Source: Fictibacillus phosphorivorans
GTDB taxonomy: Bacteria > Bacillota > Bacilli > Bacillales > Fictibacillaceae
DNA length: 64,000 nt
NCBI RefSeq assembly: GCF_001619875.1
Contig: NZ_LRFC01000001.1
Coordinates: 124,001-188,000 of the forward strand
Direction: 5' to 3'
Part shown: positions 50,008-59,227 of the stretch, piece by piece
Layout of the letters: each line of letters opens with the position of its first letter
Numbering within the stretch: the stretch's first letter is position 1
Program-made: the position numbers and the translations under genes
Notes under the pieces: model-generated
Database searches by the model: none
Told to the model about the DNA's origin: nothing
What the model saw: the letters and a program-made list of their open reading frames with translations, nothing else

Positions 50008-50817
50008 ATGGGATATTATGTAAAAGTTGAACCGGATGTTAGAATTTATGTAGAAGATGTGAATCCAAACGGACAGAAGACAATCCTATTCGTACATGGT
50101 TGGCCCGCAAACCATAAATTGTTTGAGTATCAATTTAATCAGCTACCATCGCAAGGATTTAGATGTATCGGAATTGATTTAAGAGGATTCGGTAAATCGG
50201 ATAAACCTTACACCGGCTATTCTTATGACCGTCTCGCAGATGATATTTATGCTGTCGTTCAAACGCTAAAACTGGAAAATTTTACACTAGTCGGTCATTC
50301 TGTTGGCGGAGCGATTTCCATCCGATATATGGCAAAGCATAACAGTTACGGTGTTTCAAAGCTTGCTTTATTAGGAGCTGCGGCACCAAGTTTCACCAAA
50401 AGACCTAATTTTCCTTACGGCAATCCGATCGAACAAGTAAATACACTCATTCAGGACACATACAAAGACAGACCGAAAATGCTCTCAGGGTTTGGTGATC
50501 TCTTCTTTTTTAAATATGTGACAGTCCCGTTTTCAGATTGGTTTTTTCAGTTGGGACTTGAAGCAGCTGGTTATTCCACTGCTGCCGTTTTAGGTTCCTT
50601 GCGTGATGAGGAATTGTTTTCAGATCTTGGGAAAATACAAGTGCCCACTCTCATCCTGCATGGCGTACATGATCAAGTCTGTCCGTTTCCATTGGCTCTT
50701 GCCATGAATCAGGGAATTCCAAACTCAAAACTCGTTCCTTTAAAAAATAGCGGTCATGGTCTGTTTTGGGAAGAGTGGGAAAAGGTAAACCAAGAACTAG
50801 CAGAGTTTATCGGGTAA
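50008..50817 (+). CDS. Alpha/beta hydrolase, haloperoxidase/epoxide-hydrolase-like
   Basis: 269 residues. Oxyanion hole FVHGWPANHKLF, GIDLRGFGKSDKP, nucleophile GHSVGGAISIRY (Ser), ILHGVHDQVCPF (Asp) and NSGHGLFWEEWE (His) complete the triad. The pattern is that of non-heme chloroperoxidase/arylesterase members. ATG 50008 has TGGAGGA at a good distance, and ATG 50002 is too close. The natural substrate is not predictable. Confidence 0.88.
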   Translation: MGYYVKVEPDVRIYVEDVNPNGQKTILFVHGWPANHKLFEYQFNQLPSQGFRCIGIDLRGFGKSDKPYTGYSYDRLADDIYAVVQTLKLENFTLVGHSVGGAISIRYMAKHNSYGVSKLALLGAAAPSFTKRPNFPYGNPIEQVNTLIQDTYKDRPKMLSGFGDLFFFKYVTVPFSDWFFQLGLEAAGYSTAAVLGSLRDEELFSDLGKIQVPTLILHGVHDQVCPFPLALAMNQGIPNSKLVPLKNSGHGLFWEEWEKVNQELAEFIG

Positions 50818-50854
50818 ATAGGAAATAATGGTTTTGTTAAGAAAAAGACCCATC

Positions 50855-50878
50855 ATCCTCCTTCAATAGAAGGAGGAT
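50855..50878. terminator. Strong hairpin between convergent genes
   Basis: ATCCTCCTTC / GAAGGAGGAT, a perfect 10-bp stem with a 4-nt loop, 38 bp after the hydrolase stop. No proper T tract follows on either strand, so it may be a weak terminator or an mRNA-stabilising hairpin. Confidence 0.6.
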
Positions 50879-50923
50879 ATGCCATCCGCTTTGTTTAATT
50901 TAAAAAAGTAAAATTTTAATTGG

Positions 50924-51628
50924 TTACTTATAGTACATGAGATGTAGATGCTCATTGTGATCGAGTGTAGCAATTAAAATATCCGACATTTTCGTTTGTC
51001 TCTTTTCTAGTTGTGCTTTTAGCCACTTTTCATCTTTTCCGGTTTCAGCAAGTTCTTGTGGATTAAGTTTCCCTTCTTTAATAACAATGTGAGAATAATC
51101 AAATGATTTAGGCGGCAAGTTTAAATCTTGCTGAATAACCGTCTGAAAAGAAGGTTTTAAAAAGGATGTAATGGTCCCATTCGATTCAAATAATGCAAGT
51201 GCCACTTCTTGTATATTAATCACTCTGTGCTTTCTTAGTTCTGAATAAAGTACATCGATTGATATTCTGGCTTTATTTAAATTTCTATAAAGGATCTGTC
51301 CATCTTTTACTAAAGTGATTGGAGCAGGGTCAATAATTTTTCTCAACGGTTGCCAATGTAAGCCAGTCAGAGTGGTACTTACGTATAAAATTACCAGAAC
51401 GGTCATTGTGATGAATGATCCTTTAAGTCCCAAATGCTGGTCAGATAGCGGATGGGCAATAATGTTTCCGAAAATGAGTGCCATTATAAAATCTAGCAAA
51501 CGTAATTGTGAAAATGATCTTTGGCCCATCAACTTCAATGCAAATACCATAAAGAAAAAGGCGACAACAGCCCTTAATACCCATTCAATAATGGTCAATG
51601 ATTCCTGGCTTTGATAAAAATCAAGCAT
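50924..51628 (-). CDS. DUF421 (YetF/YrbG/YdfS-type) membrane protein
   Basis: 234 residues. Three N-terminal membrane segments (about 15-100) and a cytoplasmic domain: LMGQRSFSQLRLLDFIMALI, GNIIAHPLSD, LVKDGQILYRNLNKARISID and LPPKSFDYSHIVIKEGKLN. This is the DUF421-plus-C-terminal-domain architecture common in bacilli, with several paralogues in spore formers, some linked to germination or stress. The ATG has only a weak GGGGTATC site. Monocistronic. Confidence 0.87.
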   Translation of the reverse strand: MLDFYQSQESLTIIEWVLRAVVAFFFMVFALKLMGQRSFSQLRLLDFIMALIFGNIIAHPLSDQHLGLKGSFITMTVLVILYVSTTLTGLHWQPLRKIIDPAPITLVKDGQILYRNLNKARISIDVLYSELRKHRVINIQEVALALFESNGTITSFLKPSFQTVIQQDLNLPPKSFDYSHIVIKEGKLNPQELAETGKDEKWLKAQLEKRQTKMSDILIATLDHNEHLHLMYYK

Positions 51629-51714
51629 GCTGATACCCCGCTATTGTAAGATTCATTCATATTAGTAGTATGGTCATCCATATACAATTGTAAATACAGT
51701 AAAAAAAGAAAGTA

Positions 51715-52479
51715 GTGTTAAAAGATATGGGTAATCTTAGCACGATATCGAATAAGTCGTTTTCAGTGTTAAATGGTATGCCTTCTTATTTAGGGATTGA
51801 ACAGAAACAAACAGTAGAGCCAGAAATATTTTCTCAGTTGGTAGCTGAGCTGCTTTCAATTGGGAAAGCCAACAAACTTAGACGAGTAAGTGTACATCTG
51901 CAAAAGGGAACAGATGCTTACGAAAAACATGCTTCGTATCTAGAATGTTGTGGATTTGAGATGTTTACCAGTTCAGTAGAATATTACAAGAATCTATCTG
52001 ACGTACAGGAAGAAGATACGTATTTCTCATATCATACTTTAGGAAATTCAAATCTGACAGAACAGGAATTTAAAGATCTTTGGAAAAGGGTGATGCATGG
52101 GTCAGCAAATAGAGCATCCACCCTTTCTATCGATGAGCAGTTACAATCTTTGAAACATGAACTAGGTTTAGGGTGGGAGCGGAATTGTGGTGTGTTTTAT
52201 TTGGAACAACTCCCTGTTGCGGTGTGTATTCCACACATTGAGCCTGGAACGAAGGATGAGGGACGATTGTTTTATTTTGGTGTCCTGCCAGAAGTACGAG
52301 GAAAGGGTTATGCAGGTATATTACATAAATGTTCGTTACAGCTATTAAAAGATATGGGAGCCAGATATTATGTTGGATCCACACACGAAACAAATACTAG
52401 CATGCAGCGTATTTTTGAGAAATCCGGATGTAAAGAAAGAGGAAGAAAGGCATCGTATTACTATTATTTAAATAAATGA
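51715..52479 (+). CDS. GNAT-family N-acetyltransferase
   Basis: 254 residues. The N-terminal half (EIFSQLVAELLSIGKANKLR, KHASYLECCGFEMF) is a degenerate GNAT-like unit, and the C-terminal half has motif A GVLPEVRGKGYAGILHKCSL and motif B MQRIFEKSGCKERGRKASYY. The double-GNAT layout occurs in other Bacillus acetyltransferases. The start is uncertain: GTG 51715 or ATG 51727, neither with a clear ribosome site. The acceptor is unknown. Confidence 0.75.
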   Translation: MLKDMGNLSTISNKSFSVLNGMPSYLGIEQKQTVEPEIFSQLVAELLSIGKANKLRRVSVHLQKGTDAYEKHASYLECCGFEMFTSSVEYYKNLSDVQEEDTYFSYHTLGNSNLTEQEFKDLWKRVMHGSANRASTLSIDEQLQSLKHELGLGWERNCGVFYLEQLPVAVCIPHIEPGTKDEGRLFYFGVLPEVRGKGYAGILHKCSLQLLKDMGARYYVGSTHETNTSMQRIFEKSGCKERGRKASYYYYLNK

Positions 52480-52484
52480 TGTTA

Positions 52485-52508
52485 AAAGTCGCGAAGAGCG
52501 GCTTTTTT
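52485..52508 (+). terminator. Terminator of the GNAT gene
   Basis: AAAGTCGC / GCGGCTTTT stem (one T-G pair), 5-nt loop, T run. It insulates the siderophore operon. Confidence 0.82.
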
Positions 52509-52619
52509 TATTTTACTGGACTTCTATTCCCAGCAAAAACATAAGGACTTTAGCACTACAACTCAATTGCAGCAATAAAAATTTATGGAAACAAGTTAGG
52601 GAAAAACTATCATTGACGA

Positions 52620-52634
52620 TGATAATCATTATCA
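52620..52634 (+). promoter_or_regulatory. Fur box 1 (perfect 7-1-7)
   Basis: TGATAATCATTATCA matches the Bacillus Fur consensus TGATAATNATTATCA at every position, 74 bp before the first siderophore gene. A TTGACG (52613-52618) lies at its edge, so Fur would mask the promoter in iron-replete cells. Confidence 0.95.
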
Positions 52635-52660
52635 TTTAAGGTTATACATGTAATCAATAA

Positions 52661-52675
52661 TGAGAATCATTTTCA
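52661..52675 (+). promoter_or_regulatory. Fur box 2
   Basis: TGAGAATCATTTTCA matches the Fur 7-1-7 consensus at 13 of 15 positions and lies 26 bp after box 1, between the promoter and the dat ribosome site. Confidence 0.85.
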
Positions 52676-52707
52676 GTCACAGAATTTAACCTTTAGGAGG
52701 ATTAAAT

Positions 52708-54054
52708 ATGAGCACTTTGCATTTAGAAATGAACGACCTTTACCTAAAACAACAAGAGAAGCGAGAATCCAATGCAAGATCGTATCCAAGACGTATTCCG
52801 ATCGCGATTGAAGAAGCGGAAGGAATCTACGTAAAAGATGCTGACGGAAAAAAGTATATGGATTGTCTAGCAGGAGCAGGAACGCTTGCCCTTGGACATA
52901 ATCATCCGACAGTGATTGAAGCGATCGAGAAAGTGCTTCATGACAAGCGCCCATTACATACACTGGATTTAACGACACCAGTGAAAGAAGAATTTGTGAG
53001 TGAAGTGTTTGATAGTTTGCCAAAAGAATTTGCAAAACGAGCGAAGATTCAGTTTTGCGGACCTACTGGCGGAGATGCGATTGAAGCAGCGATCAAGCTT
53101 GTAAAAACAGCTACAGGAAGAAGAACGATCCTTTCGTTCCAAGGCGGATATCACGGAGCAACACATGGAACGATGGCACTATCTGGTAATTTAGGGCCGA
53201 AGCAAAACGTGCAGGGCTTAATGCCAGATGTGCATTTTATGCCATATCCGTATGAATACCGCTGTCCGTTCGGAATGGGTGGAGAAGATACGGGAAGAAT
53301 TAGCGCTAAATATATTGAGAACCTTTTATATGATCCAGAAAGCGGAATCTTGCCTCCAGCAGCGATGATCTTAGAGGTTGTTCAAGGTGAAGGCGGATCG
53401 ATTCCGGCGCCGATTGAGTGGCTTCGTGAAATCCGACGCATCACGAAAGAGCGTAACATTCCATTAATCATTGATGAAGTGCAAACAGGCATCGGACGCA
53501 CTGGTGAACTCTTTGCGTTTCAACATGCCGGAATCGTGCCGGATGTTCTCGTTTTATCAAAAGCAATCGGCGGAAGCTTGCCTTTATCCGTCGTCATTTA
53601 TGATCGTGAGCTGGATAAATGGGGGCCTGGTGCACACATTGGAACGTTCCGTGGAAACCAGATGGCTATGGCAGCAGGAACAGCGACGCTTCGTTACATC
53701 AAAGAACATAACTTGTCACAGCATGCAGCGGAGATGGGAGAGAAACTTATGCTTGAACTTTCCATCCTCCAAAATGAGATTCCTGAAATCGGGGATGTTC
53801 GCGGCCGTGGATTAATGGTGGGAGCAGAGATTGTGAACCCGCGTATCCCGTCAGGTTTAAAAGGAACACATGCTGCAAACCCAGAGCTTGCGAGCCGTAT
53901 TCAAAGAGAGTGCTTTAACAGAGGCTTGATTTTGGAAGTTGGAGGAAGACATGGCAGTGTAGTGCGGTTCTTGCCACCGCTCATTATTACAGAGAAACAG
54001 ATGGATGAAGTCATTGCCATCTTCACAGATGCGGTAAGAGCCGCACTTAAATAG
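52708..54054 (+). CDS. dat: Diaminobutyrate-2-oxoglutarate aminotransferase
   Basis: 448 residues, class III PLP aminotransferase of the Dat/RhbA branch. AIEEAEGIYVKDADGKKYMD, LAGAGTLALGHNHP, GPTGGDAIEAAIKL, IDEVQTGIGRTGELF and LSKAIGGSLPLSVV with PLP-lysine Lys285. It converts aspartate semialdehyde and glutamate to L-2,4-diaminobutyrate. First gene of the Fur-controlled operon, followed 9 bp later by the decarboxylase. Strong TAGGAGG ribosome site. Confidence 0.93.
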   Translation: MSTLHLEMNDLYLKQQEKRESNARSYPRRIPIAIEEAEGIYVKDADGKKYMDCLAGAGTLALGHNHPTVIEAIEKVLHDKRPLHTLDLTTPVKEEFVSEVFDSLPKEFAKRAKIQFCGPTGGDAIEAAIKLVKTATGRRTILSFQGGYHGATHGTMALSGNLGPKQNVQGLMPDVHFMPYPYEYRCPFGMGGEDTGRISAKYIENLLYDPESGILPPAAMILEVVQGEGGSIPAPIEWLREIRRITKERNIPLIIDEVQTGIGRTGELFAFQHAGIVPDVLVLSKAIGGSLPLSVVIYDRELDKWGPGAHIGTFRGNQMAMAAGTATLRYIKEHNLSQHAAEMGEKLMLELSILQNEIPEIGDVRGRGLMVGAEIVNPRIPSGLKGTHAANPELASRIQRECFNRGLILEVGGRHGSVVRFLPPLIITEKQMDEVIAIFTDAVRAALK

Positions 54055-54063
54055 AGGTGCTTT

Positions 54064-55557
54064 ATGAACATGACAGATTTTGACCGCTTTTTTCTTAATG
54101 ATAGTGAACAGGGGTTAAAGAGTTTTCAGCATATCGTCTTTGAAACTCAGCAACGTTTAAGTCAATTTTATAAAAATAACTCAGATGCCTATACCGGATT
54201 AGTTCCGAAAGAGATCGAGAAAGAACTCAACGCACTATCGCTAACATCAAGTGAAGGCGACGATCCTAACACTGTACTGGATGATGTATTCACAAAGATC
54301 GTGAAGAACAGCATTCACGTGTCACATCCGACGAGTATAGGACACTTGCATTGTCCGCCATTAATCCCCGCGATTGCGGCGGAACTGATCATCGGTGCAC
54401 TTAATCAATCCATGGATTCATGGGATCAGAGTTCTACGGCTACGTATTTGGAAGAGCGTTTAATCAAATGGGTAAGCGAAAAGCTTGCCCTCACTTCATC
54501 AACTGATGGGACGTTTACGAGCGGCGGTACGCAATCCAACTATATGGGACTTCTGTTAGCCCGTGACCGGTTTTGTGATAAACAATGGGGATGGAACGTT
54601 AAGATGCAAGGCTTGCCGCCAGAATCACATAAGTTAAGAATTTTATGTTCAGAAGATGCTCATTTCACCGTGAAGAAGTCAGCATTTCAGTTGGGGCTTG
54701 GAGAACAAGCAGTAGTTACGGTTCCAACCGATACCAATAAAAAAATGAACACGTGCAAGTTAACTGAAGAGATTGAACGTTTAATTGCTGCAGGTCTCCT
54801 GCCAATGTGTATCGTTGCAACTGCAGGAACAACTGATTTCGGCAGCATCGATCCCATTCCAGAAGTTACAGAAATTGCTGAAAAGCACGGCCTTTGGCTT
54901 CATGTTGATGCTGCTTATGGAGGGGCGTTAATGCTGAGTCAAAAGCATTCTCATAAATTAGCGGGGATTGAACATGCAGATTCCATCACGATCGATTTTC
55001 ATAAACAGTACTACCAGCCGATCAGCTGTGGTGCATTCTTCGTGAAAAATAAGGAAAGCTTTCGTTATCTTGCACATCATGCAGACTACTTAAACCCTGA
55101 AAATGATGAAGAGGATGGTCTGGTTCATTTGGTGAGCAAATCTGTTCAAACAACAAGGCGTTTTGATGCATTGAAGTTATTCATGTCACTTCGAATCGTC
55201 GGTGAAAAGAACTTTGCCAGCATGATCGACTACACGCTCAATCTAGCAAGTCAGGCCGCAGGTGTGATGGACCTTAAAGACAATCTCGAAGTTTGTAACA
55301 AAAATCCTGAAATCAATGCAATTGTATTCCGCTATAGTGCTGGAAGTCCCGAAAAGTTAAATGAGCTGAACACTTTTATATACAAAAAAATCCTTCATAC
55401 AGGAACGGCTTTAGTGGCTAAAACAAAAGTGAAGGATCAAGTATTTCTAAAATTTACATTGTTGAATCCGCGAACGACCATTGTAGATATTGAAGACATT
55501 CTTTATAGCATTTCTCAATTTGCAGCAGAGTATGAAAACAGGGGGATCACCCAATGA
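54064..55557 (+). CDS. ddc: L-2,4-diaminobutyrate decarboxylase
   Basis: 497 residues, group II PLP decarboxylase of the Ddc/RhbB branch. HVSHPTSIGHLHCPPLIPAI, SGGTQSNYMGLLLARDR, HVDAAYGGALMLS and IDFHKQYYQPISCGAFFV with PLP-lysine Lys314. It releases CO2 from 2,4-diaminobutyrate to give 1,3-diaminopropane, the diamine of schizokinen and rhizobactin-type siderophores. Translation is coupled to dat (9-bp gap), and its end overlaps the IucA gene by 4 bp. Confidence 0.93.
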   Translation: MNMTDFDRFFLNDSEQGLKSFQHIVFETQQRLSQFYKNNSDAYTGLVPKEIEKELNALSLTSSEGDDPNTVLDDVFTKIVKNSIHVSHPTSIGHLHCPPLIPAIAAELIIGALNQSMDSWDQSSTATYLEERLIKWVSEKLALTSSTDGTFTSGGTQSNYMGLLLARDRFCDKQWGWNVKMQGLPPESHKLRILCSEDAHFTVKKSAFQLGLGEQAVVTVPTDTNKKMNTCKLTEEIERLIAAGLLPMCIVATAGTTDFGSIDPIPEVTEIAEKHGLWLHVDAAYGGALMLSQKHSHKLAGIEHADSITIDFHKQYYQPISCGAFFVKNKESFRYLAHHADYLNPENDEEDGLVHLVSKSVQTTRRFDALKLFMSLRIVGEKNFASMIDYTLNLASQAAGVMDLKDNLEVCNKNPEINAIVFRYSAGSPEKLNELNTFIYKKILHTGTALVAKTKVKDQVFLKFTLLNPRTTIVDIEDILYSISQFAAEYENRGITQ

Positions 55558-57341
55558 CAAATCATAAACAACGAGCAGAAAACATGAGCATGCAGAGTTT
55601 CTTAAACTGCTATCTGAGAGAAACACGGAATTTTATAGAGATAGAAGATGAGATGAAGCCACTGGGCTGGAAAGGTGAAACACCTAAGCGATGGGTGAAA
55701 GTAACATTAACTAATCAGGGTTCTGCCATTTTTGCAGCAATAAAACATTGGTCTTTGACCGATAGGCATCTGTTTCACTTTCCTATTCTTTATCAATCGA
55801 GTGGAAAGGAAATCCCACTTGATTACGTTTCACTTGTATCGATCCTTTCAAAAGAGTTATTGCTGAATCAAAATCGTGAGGATGCAGAAGACGAATTGAT
55901 GCTGCGTGCCATTCTTAGCAAAAAGAACATACAGCGCTATTTAGAAGAACGTGAATGTGACAGTGATGCTCTACAGAACAGTGAGTTCACGTTTATTGAA
56001 GCAGAGCAATCTCTTCTTTTTGGCCATCTTCTTCACCCGACGCCGAAAAGCAAACAAGGCATGAGCGCCGAGCAGGAATCTCTCTATTCTCCAGAACTTA
56101 AGGGAGCGTTTCAGCTTCATTTCTTTCAAGCTGACCGGTCGATTGTTGATCAGGATTCGGCAGACAACGTGACAGCTGAAGAAATTACATGGCAGCTGCT
56201 TCAGAGAGATGAAAATTTTGTAAATCACATAAAACGTGATGATCAATCCATATTTATTCCTGTGCACCCCTTGCAGGTTCCCGTTCTTTTAAACGATCTC
56301 TCTGTTCAAACGCTGATCACCGATGGAAAGTTAAGATACATAGGTCCATATGGAGAGGAATTTTCTGCAACATCTTCCATGCGCTCCGTGTACAGTCGGA
56401 ATTTTAAATATATGTTTAAATTCTCTGTGCCTGTAAAGATTACGAATTCTCTGCGCGTTAACTTGGAAAAGGAGCTTCATAGAGGAGTTGAGGTTTCAAG
56501 ACTCATGCAATCAAGAATCGGACATGAGCTGAAGGAAGTCTTTCCGTCGTTTCAAATCATTCAGGATCCAGCATTCTTAAACATACCAACTGAAAAAGAA
56601 ACGGCAGGATTTGAAGTGGTAATCAGAGAAAACCCGTTTTATGAAAATGATAAAAATGCGAGCTTAGTAGCTGGCCTATGCCAAGATCATGGGTTTGACG
56701 GACGTTCACGAATCTCAGCGATCATTCATGACTTAGCTCAAAAAGAGAAAAGATCAACAGAGGAAGTGAGTAAGGACTGGTTTGGTGAATACTTGTCGAT
56801 CGCTCTTGATCCGATGATTTGGCTGTATGAAACATATGGTATTGCGCTTGAGGCGCATCAACAGAATTCGATCGTCCAGATGGAGAACGGCTATCCAAAG
56901 CGTTTCTATTATCGGGATAACCAAGGCTATTATTACAGCGAGTCAAAAGCGGACTTGTTAGTAGAGCAGCTGCCTGAACTTAACCGAAAGAGTGTTACGA
57001 TCTGCAGTGATGAAGTTGCAGTCGAACGGTTCCGCTATTACTTTTTCATGAATCACTTGTTTGGTCTTATTAACGCTTTTGGAGCAGCAGACCTGATCAA
57101 TGAAGCCGAGCTTATGAGCATATTGCAAACACGTTTAAAGCATCATGATGCTTTAACAGATGGAAAATCGGATTTGTTAAGAAGTTTACTAGACTTAAGA
57201 GAACTTCCTTGTAAAGCAAACTTGCTGACTCGTTTTCACGATATGGATGAGCTCGTGGGTTCCCTTGAAACACAGTCTGTTTATACGAACATACAGAACC
57301 CATTACAAAAGGTGTTGACTTCAAATGCAGCCGGTGTTTAG
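55554..57341 (+). CDS. IucA/IucC-family siderophore synthetase (NIS), first copy
   Basis: 595 residues. GHLLHPTPKSKQGMS (the His-Pro-x-x-K-x-x-x-G motif of NIS synthetases), FIPVHPLQVPVLL, ATSSMRSVYSRNFKYMFKFS, KITNSLRVN and the C-terminal Asp/Asn-rich SIALDPMIWLYETYGIALEA-HQQN segment match the RhbC/IucA branch. It activates citrate as an adenylate and couples it to an N-hydroxy-N-acetyl-diaminopropane arm. It overlaps ddc by 4 bp and the acetyltransferase by 17 bp. Confidence 0.92.
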   Translation: MTNHKQRAENMSMQSFLNCYLRETRNFIEIEDEMKPLGWKGETPKRWVKVTLTNQGSAIFAAIKHWSLTDRHLFHFPILYQSSGKEIPLDYVSLVSILSKELLLNQNREDAEDELMLRAILSKKNIQRYLEERECDSDALQNSEFTFIEAEQSLLFGHLLHPTPKSKQGMSAEQESLYSPELKGAFQLHFFQADRSIVDQDSADNVTAEEITWQLLQRDENFVNHIKRDDQSIFIPVHPLQVPVLLNDLSVQTLITDGKLRYIGPYGEEFSATSSMRSVYSRNFKYMFKFSVPVKITNSLRVNLEKELHRGVEVSRLMQSRIGHELKEVFPSFQIIQDPAFLNIPTEKETAGFEVVIRENPFYENDKNASLVAGLCQDHGFDGRSRISAIIHDLAQKEKRSTEEVSKDWFGEYLSIALDPMIWLYETYGIALEAHQQNSIVQMENGYPKRFYYRDNQGYYYSESKADLLVEQLPELNRKSVTICSDEVAVERFRYYFFMNHLFGLINAFGAADLINEAELMSILQTRLKHHDALTDGKSDLLRSLLDLRELPCKANLLTRFHDMDELVGSLETQSVYTNIQNPLQKVLTSNAAGV

Positions 57342-57915
57342 TTTTTTTGATCCTACCATTAAACGGTCACTATCATTTTCAAAAGTAGAGTTTGAAAGAG
57401 ATGCCGCACTTTTACACAGATGGCAGCAGCAGCCTTACGTGGTTCCGTACTGGAAGCTCAACATTTCGTTTGAAGACTATAAAAAACATTTAAAGAAATT
57501 TTTAAGTGACGAACATCAAACCCTTTATTTAGGATTGATTGATGGCGTTCCAATGAGCTATTGGGAAGCCTATTGGGTGAGAGGGGATGTTATTGAGAAC
57601 GCCTATGACCCGCACCCTGAGGATCAAGGGATACATCTCTTGATCGGGGAAGAAGCTTTTCTAGGCAAGGGATACGCCCTCCCTTTATTACGAGCGATCG
57701 TGAATTTTCAGTTCTTGCATCAAGAAACTGAAAAGGTGATCGCTGAACCTGATATACGAAACGAGAAGATGATACATGTATTTGAAAAGTGCGGTTTTGA
57801 AAAAGTAAAACCGATCGAGTTGCCTGATAAGACAGGGATGCTCATGTATTGCTATAGAGAGACGTTTGAAAGGAGATGGAAAGATGTCTTTGAAGGAGCC
57901 ACAAAAAGTGTATGA
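57325..57915 (+). CDS. Siderophore N-acyltransferase (RhbD/IucB-like GNAT)
   Basis: 196 residues. HRWQQQPYVVPYWKLNISFE, LYLGLIDGVPMSYWEAYWVR, DQGIHLLIGEEAFLGKGYAL (motif A) and IAEPDIRNEKMIHVFEKCGF are the conserved IucB/RhbD segments. It acetylates the N-hydroxylated diamine to form the hydroxamate. Its start lies inside the end of the preceding synthetase and its end overlaps the hydroxylase gene by 32 bp, so the three are translationally coupled. Confidence 0.9.
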   Translation: MQPVFSFFDPTIKRSLSFSKVEFERDAALLHRWQQQPYVVPYWKLNISFEDYKKHLKKFLSDEHQTLYLGLIDGVPMSYWEAYWVRGDVIENAYDPHPEDQGIHLLIGEEAFLGKGYALPLLRAIVNFQFLHQETEKVIAEPDIRNEKMIHVFEKCGFEKVKPIELPDKTGMLMYCYRETFERRWKDVFEGATKSV

Positions 57916-59227
57916 CATCATCGGTGTAGGCATCGGTCCATTCAACCTTGGACTAGCGGCCATGCTTGATGAAACAGGCGGCAGGGAAGCACTGTTTTTT
58001 GAAAAGAGATCAGAGTTCAACTGGCATAAAGGGATGCTGATCGAGGGTACCACCCTGCAAGTTCCTTTTTTCGCTGATTTGGTAAGTATGGTGAATGTAA
58101 GAAGCAAGTACACGTTCTTAAACTACCTTCAAGAACACAATAGGTTGTACCACTTTTATTTTCTGGAGAACTTTCATATTCCCCGCAAGGAATACAATCA
58201 TTATTGCCGGTGGGCAGCAAGTCAGTTGGATTCCTGCCGTTTTGGAATGGGTGTCGAACAGATCCTCCCCGTTCAGAATGGGGACGGAACAGTATATAAA
58301 GTTATTGTCAGGTCAGAGGAGACAGGGGAAACAGAAACGTATCAAACAAAGCATCTTGCAGTCGGCATTGGTACAAGCCCTTCAGTCCCGTCATATCTGG
58401 AGAAAAAGCTTGGCCAAAATGTCATCCACTCTTCAGCATATTTAGAGCGGAAAGAAGAACTGCTGAAAGCGAGATCCATTACGGTTATTGGATCAGGGCA
58501 AAGTGCAGCAGAGGTTTTCTATGATCTTGCACAGCATCAGGGAAGTGACGCGTACTCATTATACTGGTTCACCCGTTCAAAAGGATTTTTCCCGATGGAG
58601 TATTCAAAGCTTGGACTCGAATATTTTTCACCAGATTATACACATTTCTTTTATCAGCTGCCTTCATCTAAGAAGGATGATCTTCTGAAAAAACAAGACC
58701 TCTTATATAAAGGAATAAGCACAGATACGATTGCCGATATCTATGATCTGCTCTATGAAAAATCGGTCGGTCAACAGACACCTGACATTCATTTGCAGGC
58801 GATGACTGAACTAGTTTCTCTAGAGACTAAAGCAGATACACACTTGCTGTCACTTCGTCAAAATGTTACGGGAGATGTGTTTGAGATCGAATCTGACGTC
58901 GTCATATTAGGAACGGGCTATGCACCGTCGTTCCCGCATTTCTTGATGAATATGCAGGAGAGTATCGAGTGGGATAACAAAAACCGTTATCAGATTACAC
59001 AAGATTATCGCTTGAAGACGTGTGGTCTAGAGAATAATCATATCTTCATTCAAAACGGGGAGCTGCACACACATGGGGTTGGTGCACCAGATCTTGGGCT
59101 TGGTGCACATCGAAACGCAGTGATTATCAATAAACTCTTTGAAAAAGAAATCTATCCTGTTTCTCATAAGAATGTGTTTCAGAACTTTGGATCGGAGCCT
59201 TCATGGAAGCCCGCAAGTCTTCGTTAA
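57884..59227 (+). CDS. FAD-dependent diamine N-monooxygenase (IucD/RhbE-like)
   Basis: 447 residues. The FAD motif IGVGIGPFNLGLAAML near the N-terminus, NADPH motif VIGSGQSAAEVFYDLA and the C-terminal VVILGTGYAPSFPHF (ATGY-type) define the L-lysine/ornithine/diamine N-hydroxylase family. The upstream Dat/Ddc pair makes 1,3-diaminopropane the likely substrate. ATG 57884 is chosen (AAAGGAG 8 bases upstream), and the in-frame ATG 57866 has none. It overlaps the MFS gene by 25 bp. Confidence 0.92.
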   Translation: MSLKEPQKVYDIIGVGIGPFNLGLAAMLDETGGREALFFEKRSEFNWHKGMLIEGTTLQVPFFADLVSMVNVRSKYTFLNYLQEHNRLYHFYFLENFHIPRKEYNHYCRWAASQLDSCRFGMGVEQILPVQNGDGTVYKVIVRSEETGETETYQTKHLAVGIGTSPSVPSYLEKKLGQNVIHSSAYLERKEELLKARSITVIGSGQSAAEVFYDLAQHQGSDAYSLYWFTRSKGFFPMEYSKLGLEYFSPDYTHFFYQLPSSKKDDLLKKQDLLYKGISTDTIADIYDLLYEKSVGQQTPDIHLQAMTELVSLETKADTHLLSLRQNVTGDVFEIESDVVILGTGYAPSFPHFLMNMQESIEWDNKNRYQITQDYRLKTCGLENNHIFIQNGELHTHGVGAPDLGLGAHRNAVIINKLFEKEIYPVSHKNVFQNFGSEPSWKPASLR